DNA from: Archangium primigenium | GTDB taxonomy: Bacteria; Myxococcota; Myxococcia; Myxococcales; Myxococcaceae | NCBI RefSeq assembly: GCF_016904885.1 | Contig: NZ_JADWYI010000001.1 | Span: 8,489,224-8,553,223, forward strand | Reading direction: 5' to 3' | Length of the DNA stretch: 64,000 nucleotides | Shown: piece after piece, positions 1 through 8,200 of the stretch | Layout: each line of letters begins with the position of its first letter | How positions within the stretch are numbered: position 1 is the first letter of the stretch | Notes under the pieces: model-generated | Database searches by the model: none | What the model was told of the DNA's origin: nothing | What the model saw: only the letters and a program-made list of their open reading frames with translations | Position numbers and translations under genes: made by a program

Positions 1-1706
1 GCGAGGTGCTCACCGCGCTGCTGCACATGGAGGAGGAGATGTACGCGGGCCTCAAGGCCGCGCAGAAGATGAGCGTGGCGGAGCTGCTCGTGCGCGACGG
101 GGTGTGGCAGCCGGGCGCCGCCACCAAGGGCCCCTTCCAGGTGACGGTGACGCTCGGCGCGCTCGAGTTCTCCCCGCGCAACAGCGCGCGCGACATGCAC
201 CAGGCCATCCTGCGCCACTACGCGCGCACGGGCCGCCTGCCCTTCGGCACCGCCCGGAGCGAGGAGCCGGGCTTCGGCGCATCCACCCTCGCCGAGGAGC
301 GGCTCTCCTTCGACACCCGCATCCGGCCCCTGGTGGACGAGTTCACCCAGCGGCTCAAGAACGCCGAGCTGCCCGTGGAGGAGGCCTCCCAGCGCCAGGA
401 GCAGGTGCGCCGGCAGGTGGATCAGTTCTCGCTGCGCTACCGCCAGCGCCTCTTCCAGCGCGCGAACACCTACCGCTTCAACGCGCTCACTCCCAGCCGG
501 CTCTCCGAGGAGCTGTCCCGCCTCACCCAGCCCTCCTCGGAGCTGGTGGACATGTTGCGCGACGTGGCCAAGGGCGCCCACCTGGATCCGCTCGAGGGGC
601 CCTACTACGAGTCGCTGCGCAACACCGTGGCGCCCTTCAAGCCCATCGTTCAGGTGATGAAGCCGGACGAGAGCGGCAACTACGCCCTGCTCAACCCCTA
701 CCGGGCCCTGGTGGCGCAGATGTCCGACGAGCTCGTGGCCCGCGGCGGTTCCCGCGCTCCGCCCGCCGCCGCCGAGCCCGCTCCGCCCGGCAAGCCCGGG
801 GGCGGGGCCGCGCGGCTCACGGAGATGCTCACCCCGCTGGGCCGGATCGCCTTCTCGATGATGCTCGAGGAGGAGGGCTCCTACCTGCGCAAGGTGGATG
901 CCTGGCTGGACGCGCAGGGCATCATCGGCGAGCTGCGCCAGCCCTTCCGTCAGCCCTTCCTCACCGTGCGGGATCTGGGTCAGCAGGAGGTCGAGCAGAC
1001 CCTGCGCCAGCAGTGGGACACCACCTGGACCCGCATGCTGCGGCCCCTGCTGGACAACTACCCCTTCAACGCCCAGTCCACCCAGGAAGTGGAGCCGGGG
1101 GATCTGGAAATCCTCCGCCGGCAGGACGGCGTGCTCTGGTCCTTCGTGGACCGGGTGCTCAGCCCCGTGTGCGAGGAGCGAGGCACGGAGTGGGTGGTGC
1201 GCGGAGCGCTGCGTGACCAGCTCGTGCTGCCCGACAACCTGCTGCCCACGCTCTCGCGGCTCTCGCGGCTGTCGCGCGTGCTCTGGGACGCCGAGGGCCG
1301 CCCGCGCCCGCTCATGCTCCAGGTCATGCCCCTGCCCCTGCCGCCCGCGCCCACGCCCGGCAGCTTCGTCACCCTGGGCTCGCTCAAGTGCGGCAAGACC
1401 TCGGCCTTCGCCTACAACCAGAGCCCCGCCTGGCAGGGCTTCCCGCTGGAGTGGTGGGACCAGCAGACCGCCGCGCTGGTGCTGGAGGTGCGCTCGCCCG
1501 AGCAGCATGCCGTGCAGTACGGCTCGCTGGAGAAGACGCGCTCGGCCTGGAGCTGCTTCCGCCTGCTCGAGGCCTCCGTGGCCACCAAGGATCAGCAGCG
1601 CCTGTGGAGCCTGCTCGGGCGCAGCGGCAACACCCAACACACCCTGGAGGTCCGCTTCGGCCTCAAGGGCGAGCCCTGGACGCCGTTCCGGGAGGTCCCA
1701 CAGTGA
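1..1706 (+). CDS. tssM: Type VI secretion membrane protein TssM (IcmF), C-terminal part; 5' end outside window
   Basis: The frame is open to the left edge, so only the last ~567 residues are seen. The tail carries the TssM C-terminal beta-domain pattern: a hydrophobic strand (AALVLEVRSP), then SAWSCFRLLE, which matches the GPWALFRLL motif of the family, and a final strand ending in PWTPFREV. A Pro/Ala/Gly-rich linker lies near residues 250-270. In known systems TssM is an inner-membrane protein whose periplasmic end binds the outer-membrane lipoprotein TssJ. The next gene encodes a TssJ-like lipoprotein and starts inside this stop codon (GTGA), so translational coupling is likely. The assignment rests on the C-terminal motif and that partner; the transmembrane and NTPase parts are not visible. 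Confidence 0.72.
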   Translation, partial: EVLTALLHMEEEMYAGLKAAQKMSVAELLVRDGVWQPGAATKGPFQVTVTLGALEFSPRNSARDMHQAILRHYARTGRLPFGTARSEEPGFGASTLAEERLSFDTRIRPLVDEFTQRLKNAELPVEEASQRQEQVRRQVDQFSLRYRQRLFQRANTYRFNALTPSRLSEELSRLTQPSSELVDMLRDVAKGAHLDPLEGPYYESLRNTVAPFKPIVQVMKPDESGNYALLNPYRALVAQMSDELVARGGSRAPPAAAEPAPPGKPGGGAARLTEMLTPLGRIAFSMMLEEEGSYLRKVDAWLDAQGIIGELRQPFRQPFLTVRDLGQQEVEQTLRQQWDTTWTRMLRPLLDNYPFNAQSTQEVEPGDLEILRRQDGVLWSFVDRVLSPVCEERGTEWVVRGALRDQLVLPDNLLPTLSRLSRLSRVLWDAEGRPRPLMLQVMPLPLPPAPTPGSFVTLGSLKCGKTSAFAYNQSPAWQGFPLEWWDQQTAALVLEVRSPEQHAVQYGSLEKTRSAWSCFRLLEASVATKDQQRLWSLLGRSGNTQHTLEVRFGLKGEPWTPFREVPQ

Positions 1707-2191
1707 AGCCCTCGCGCCTGCTATTGAGCGCCCTCGCGCTGGTGCTGGCCGCCGCCTGCCAGCCGTCCACGATCCAGTTGCGCATCAAGGCCCCCCCTGG
1801 CACCAACCAGGGGCGCCCCCTGTACATGCTCGTGCGCAAGGTGGACGCGAAGCAGTACGCCGCCGAGTCCTACGCCGAGGTCTCGGTCCGCCTCGTCCAG
1901 GCCGACCCCAACCTCCTCCACTCGGAGATCATCTACCCGGGCACGGTGCGCCGGCTCGAGGTGAAGGTCCCCGGGGACTCGGACCTCGCCGTGTCGTTCC
2001 TCTTCACGGCGCCAGACGGCACCTGGCAGTCCTTCGTCGGCATGCCGCTGCCCCCCTCGCTCGATGTCGAGTTGAGCGAGGGCCGCATCCACACGGGACC
2101 GCCCCCCCCGACGACCGCGCCGTCCGACGCCAAGGCCGCCCCCCCCGCGGCCCCAGCGCCTCCCGCCCCCCCCGCGCCCGCCGCTTCCTGA
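1703..2191 (+). CDS. tssJ: TssJ-like type VI secretion outer-membrane lipoprotein
   Basis: 162 residues. The GTG start overlaps the tssM stop by 4 nt. The signal peptide ends in a lipobox (LAAAC), giving a mature N-terminal Cys-Gln-Pro. The ~100-residue middle region has the TssJ style of beta-sandwich (IQLRIKA, RPLYMLVRKVD, SYAEVSVRL, VKVPGDSDLAVSFLFT). TssJ anchors the membrane complex at the outer membrane by binding the periplasmic end of TssM. The last ~35 residues are a low-complexity Pro/Ala tail of unknown purpose that ordinary TssJ proteins lack. The family call relies on gene order plus these strand patterns. Confidence 0.66.
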   Translation: MKPSRLLLSALALVLAAACQPSTIQLRIKAPPGTNQGRPLYMLVRKVDAKQYAAESYAEVSVRLVQADPNLLHSEIIYPGTVRRLEVKVPGDSDLAVSFLFTAPDGTWQSFVGMPLPPSLDVELSEGRIHTGPPPPTTAPSDAKAAPPAAPAPPAPPAPAAS

Positions 2192-2230
2192 CATCCGCCC
2201 CTGCGCCCCCCCTGTCGCTCCGAGGTCCCG

Positions 2231-5200
2231 GTGAAACGCATTCCTTCCCTGTTCGTGCTGGCGTCGTGCCTGCTCGCGGCCTGCGGCCCCCCCTCCTCTT
2301 CGGGGAATGAGGCCTCTTTCGCGGTTCACGAGGCCGCCCTCGAGGTGAAGCTCGGCACGGGCCCGGCCCCGCTCATCGCGCCCGATGTGCCCAGCTTGAG
2401 CTTTCCCACCCAGCGGGTGTGCGGCACGGGCACCGAGCTGACGCTCACGGTGTTCAACGATGACGCCACGGACGCGCGCACCCTCCTCTTCACCGAGACC
2501 TCCGACCCGTTCGCCGTGACGGACATCCGGGATGAAGACGGCACGGCGCGGACCCTGCCCTTCAGCCTGGGGGCCCAGAAGCGGATGAGCTTCCGGGTGA
2601 AGTTCAATCCCCGGGCCCCCGCTTCCTTCAACGGCCAGCTCCAGATCTTCAGCGACGACTCCGTGAGGTCCACCCTCCGGATCGCCTTGTCGGGCACGGG
2701 CACCGGTCCGCATCTCGAACTGAACCCGACCTCGCTCGTCCTGAGCGGGTCCCCCGGCACGCAATCTGGTCCTCGTTCGGCGCTCCTGTTCTCGGCCGAC
2801 GACGCGGGCACGGATGACGCGGGCACCCCGGCGGATGCCGGCACGGATGACGCCGGCACGGACGACGCGGGCACCCCGGCGGACGCCGGCACGGGCGATG
2901 GCGGAGTCGCGGACACCTCGTTCCGTCGCACGGTGACGCTGACGAACCGGGGCACGGAGCGGCTGACCTCGCTCGCCCTCAGCTCCGCCAGCCCCGCGTT
3001 CACCGCCTCGCTTTCGAAGACCGCGCTGGAGCCTGGGGAGAGCGCGAGCCTGGTGGTGACCTTCGCCCCGCCCGCGGCCTCCAGCGCCGCGTTCTTCACG
3101 GACACGCTGCTCATCACCAGCGACGATCCGTGCTCGCCGGCGCTCCAGCTTCCGCTCTCGGGCTTTCGCGCGGCCGGAGCGGCGCCCACGCTCAACCCCA
3201 CCCAGCTCTCCTTCGCCGACCAGGACGTGGGCACGCTCAGCGCCACCCAGACCGTGACCCTCACCAACGAGGGCGCGGCCCAGCTCACCGTCGACTCCGT
3301 CTCGCTCCAGGGCGCATCGGATTCCGCCTCGCAGTTCATCGTGAGCCCCCAGAGCGGGTTCGTCCTTCAGCCGGGACACCAGCGCAGCCTGTCGGTGCGG
3401 TTCAACCCCACCACCGCCGGTGACAAGCTGGCCACGCTCCAGCTCATCCAGGGCGGCGCGGCGCTGACGCCCACGACGCAGCTCAGCGGCAAGGCCGTGC
3501 AGGCGCCCCTGCTCCAGCTCACGCCCCAGTCGCTCGTGTTCCCGAAGCAGCGCCCGGGAGCGGTGACGCAACAGACGGTCACCGTCGAGAACCCCGGCTC
3601 CGTGTCCCTCCAGTTCTCCGCCGCGCTCGCGCCCTCCACGCCCGCGGGCTTCGATTTCGAGCCCAAGGGCACCTTCACCCTCGCGCCCCATGCCACCCAG
3701 CAGGTGACCGTCACCCTGGCCCCCGCCAGCACCGCCGTCTCGGGGCCCGTGCTCGGCCAGCTCGCCTTCACCAGCCGTGACACCGTGACGTCCAGCACGC
3801 GTGAGACGCCCCTGCCCCTGCAAGGCGAGGTGGTGCGCACCCGCATCGTGCTCTCCACCGCGACGGTGTCGTTCGCCGACCAGGTCGTGGGTGCCACGCC
3901 CCAGATACGGGGGCTGGTCCTGCAAAACCCCACGGACCTGCCCATCAAGGTGTACGCCGTGGTTCCCGGCACGCTCGGGCCCTTCGCCCTCCAGAGCGGC
4001 GACCTGCCCGTGGACATCCCCGCCCATGGGGCCCACGGCCTCACCCTGTCCTTCGATCCGACCAGCCGTCAGCAGTGGGATGCCACCCTGCGCCTCACCA
4101 GCGACGCCACCGAGCCCATCGCGCCCGTGGCGCTCAGTGGCAAGGCCCTGGCCCCCGTGTTGAGCATCACCGACCCCGTGTCCCAGCTCCTGGACTTCGG
4201 TCCCCGGGCACCGGGCAGCGAGACCCCCCGGAGCGTGACCCTGAAGAACACGGGCGACGCGGACCTCGTCCTGACCCGGACCTCGCTCCTGGCGGACTTC
4301 CGGCTCCAGGGGCTCAGCCTGCCGCGCACCGTGGCGCCCAATGACACCGTCACGTTCCAGGTCGTCTTCGCCCCCACCAGCCTCGGGGACAAGACGGAGA
4401 GCCTCCAGTTCCATCTGGGCGGGTCCAGCACCCCGCTCGCCTCGCCGCAGCTCCCACTGCGCGGCAAGGGCTCCGGCGCCACTCCCGCGATGAGCCCCGC
4501 CCTGGTCGCCTTCGTCGACCAGGAGGTGGGCACGATCAGCGCCGCCCAGGGTGTGAGCATCACCAACTCGGGCGCTGCCCCGCTCATCGTCGACACCCTC
4601 GCCATCCAGGGGCCGTCGGACTCCGGCTCGCAGTTCACCGTGATCCCCACGACCGGCTTCGTGCTGGAGCCCGGGCACCAGCGCGACGTGTTGGTGAAGT
4701 TCAACCCCTCCACCGCCGGCGACAAGCAGGCCACGCTCCAACTCATCCACAACGGCACGGCCCTGGCCGCCAGCACCCGCCTCACGGGCAGGGGCGTGCA
4801 GGCGCCCCTGCTCCAGCTCACGCCGCAGTCGCTCGTGTTCGCGAAGCAGCGCCCGGGCCAGGTGGGGCAGCAGACCCTGACCCTCGAGAATCCCGGCTCC
4901 GTGTCCGTCCAGGTCACCGCCGCCCTGGATGCCTCCACCCCCGCGGGCTTCGACTTCGAGCCCAAGAGCACCTTCACCCTCGCGCCCCATGCCACCCAGC
5001 AGGTGACGGTCACCCTGGCCCCCGCCAGCGGCGCCGCCTCGGGACCGCTGCTCGGCCAGCTCACCGTGACCAGCCGTGACTCCACCTCCCCCATGTCCCG
5101 GCAGATTCCCGTGCCGCTGCGGGGCGAGGTGGTGCGCACCCGCGTCGAGCTCTCCACCCCGCTCCTGTCGTTCGCCGACCAGGTGGTGGGCAGCACGCCC

Positions 5201-8200
5201 CAGGCCCAGGAGCTCGTCCTGACCAACCCCACGGCGCTGCCCGTCCGGGTGTACGCCGTGGTTCCCGGCACGCTCGGGCCCTACGCCATCAAGAGCGGCG
5301 ACCTGCCCGTGGACATCCCCGCCAACGACTCCCGAGGCATCACCGTCTCTTTCGACCCGACCAGCCGCCAGCAGTGGGAGGCCACCCTGCGCCTCACCAG
5401 TGACGCCACCGAGGCCATCGCGCCGGTGCGGCTCACCGGCAAGGCGCTCGCGCCGGTGGTGTCCATCACCGACCCCGTGTCGCTGGAGCTGGACTTCGAC
5501 CTCCAGGCGCCGGGCAGCACGACCCGCCGGAGCGTGGCCCTGAAGAACACGGGTGATGCGGACCTCGTCCTGACCCGGACCTCGATCCTGGCGGACTTCC
5601 GGCTCCAGGGCCTCAACCCGCCGCGCACCCTGGTGCCCAACGAGACCGTCACGTTCGACGTCCTCTTCACCCCCACCAGCGTCGGGAACAAGATGGAGGA
5701 GCTCCAGTTCTACCTGGGCGCGTCCAGCACGCCCCTCCCGTCTCCGCGGCTCACCCTCCGGGGAAGAGCGGTCGGCGCCACCCCCGCGATGAGCCCCGCC
5801 CTGCTCGCCTTCGCCGACCAGGAGGTCGGCTCGGTCAGCACGCCCCAGACCGTGACCGTCAGCAACCAGGGCGCGGCGGCGCTCACCGTCGATTCGCTCT
5901 CCCTCCAGAGCACCGACACCACGGCCCAGTTCACCGTGAGCCCGAGCGGCGGCTTCGTCCTGGCGCCGTCGGAGCAGCGCGCCCTGTCCGTGCGCTTCAA
6001 CCCCACCACCGCCGGTGACAAGCAGGCCCTGCTCCAGCTCGTCAGCAACGGCACGACCCTGACCCCCTCCACCCGGCTCACGGGCAAGGCCGTGTTGCCC
6101 CCCCTGCTCCAGCTCACGCCGCAGGCGCTCACGTTCCCCAAGCAGCGCCCGGGCGTGGTGGCGCAGCAGACGGTCACGGTCGAGAACCCCGGCTCCGTGT
6201 CCCTCCAGGTCACCGCCACGCTGAGCGCCTCCACCCCCGCGGCCTTCGACTTCGAGCCCAAGAGCACCTTCACCCTCGCGCCCCATGCCACCCAGCAGGT
6301 GACCGTCACCCTGGCGCCCGCGAGCAGTGCCTCCTCGGGCGTGCTCAACGGCCAGCTCACCTTGACCAGCCGCGACCTCGCGTCCTCCTCGACCCGGCAG
6401 GGCTTCGTGCCGCTGCAGGGCGAGGTGGTGCGCACGCGCGTCGAGCCCTCCACCACGACGGTGTCGTTCACCGACCAGGTGGTGGGCGGCACGCCCCAGG
6501 CCCAGGGACTCGTGCTGCGCAACCCCACCGCCCTGCCCGTCCGGGTGCACGCCGTGGCCGCCGGCACGCTCGGGCCCTACGCCATCAAGGCCGGGGACCT
6601 GCCCGTGGACATCCCCGCCCACGACACGAAGAGCATCACCCTCTTCTTCGACCCGGCCAGCCGCCAGCAGTGGGAGACCACGCTGCAGCTCACCAGTGAC
6701 GCCACCGAGGCCATCGCGCCGGTGCGGCTCACCGGCAGGGCGCTCGCGCCGGTGCTGACCGTCACCGACCCCGTGTCCTCGAGCCTGGACTTCGGCCTCC
6801 ATGCGCCGGGCAGCGAGACCCGCCAGAACGTCACGGTGAAGAACACGGGCGACGCGGACCTGGTCCTGACCCGGCACTCCACGCTGACGGACTTCAAGGT
6901 GGAGGGGCTCAACCCGCCGCGCACCCTGGTGCCCAACGACACCGTCACCTTCGAGGTGGTCTTCGCCCCCACGAGCGCGGGAAGCAAGGGCGAGACGCTC
7001 CAGTTCTACGTGGGCGCGTCCAGCACGCCCCTCACGACGCCGCGGCTCACCTTGAGCGGCAGGGCGGCCGGCGCCGTCCCGGCGATGACGCCCGCGCTGC
7101 TCGCCTTCGGCAACCAGGAGGTGGGCACGACCAGCGCGACCCAGACCGTGACCGTCAGCAACCAGGGCGCGGCGCCCCTCGTCGTCGACTCGCTCTCGCT
7201 CCAAAGCACCGACAGCACGGCCCAGTTCATCGTGAGCCCGAGCGGTGGCTTCATCCTGGCGCCGTCGGCGCAGCGTGTCCTGTCGGTGCGCTTCAACCCC
7301 ACGTCCTTCGGAGACAAGCAGGCCACGCTCCAGCTCATCCGCGACGGCACGGCCCTGGCCACCACCACCCGCTTCACGGGCACGGGCGTGCAAGCCCCCC
7401 TGCTCCAGCTCACGCCCCACGCGCTCACGTTCCCCAAGCAGCGTCCAGGGGAGGTGACCCAGCAGACGGTCAGCATCGAGAACCCCGGCCTCGTGTCGTT
7501 GGATGTCACCGCCGCGGTGGCCGCGACGGGTGCGTCCACCGCCTTCGACTTCGAGCCCAAGGGCACCTTCACCCTCGGGCCCGGCGGCAAGCAGCAGATG
7601 ACCGTCACGCTGAAGCCCGCCACCACCGCCGCCTCGGGGCTCCTGCTCGGGCAGCTCAACGTGACGGGACGTGATTCGCAGGCCAACACGTCGCGGCAGG
7701 CCACCCTGCCCTTGCAGGGCGAGGTGGTGCGCACGCGCGTCGAGCCCTCCACCACGACGGTGTCGTTCACCGACCAGGTGGTGGGCAGCACGCCCCAAGC
7801 CCAGGGGCTCGTGCTGCGCAACCCCACCGCCCTGCCCGTCCGGGTGTACACCGTGGCCGCCGGCACGCTCGGCCCCTACTCCGTCAAGGCCGGGGACCTG
7901 CCCGTGGACATCCCCGCCAACGACGCGAAGAGCATCACCCTCTACTTCGACCCGGTCAGCCGCCAGCCGTGGGAGACCACGCTGCGGCTCACCAGCGACG
8001 CCACCGAGGCCGTCGCGCCGGTGCGGCTCGTGGGCACGGCGCTCGCGCCCGTGTTGACCGTCATCGACCCCGTGGGACTGAACGTGGACTTCGGACCCCA
8101 GGCCCTGGGGACCGAGACGCCGCGGAGCGTGACGTTGAAGAACACGGGCGACGCGGAGCTCACCCTGGCGCGCACCTCCACGATGGAGAACTACAAGGTC

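Noticed and set aside
2799-2900. Short tandem repeats (GACGCGGGCAC-type) as a CRISPR or minisatellite
   Set aside because: The repeats are in frame and encode an Asp-Ala-Gly-Thr linker typical of myxobacterial lipoproteins; there are no spacers.
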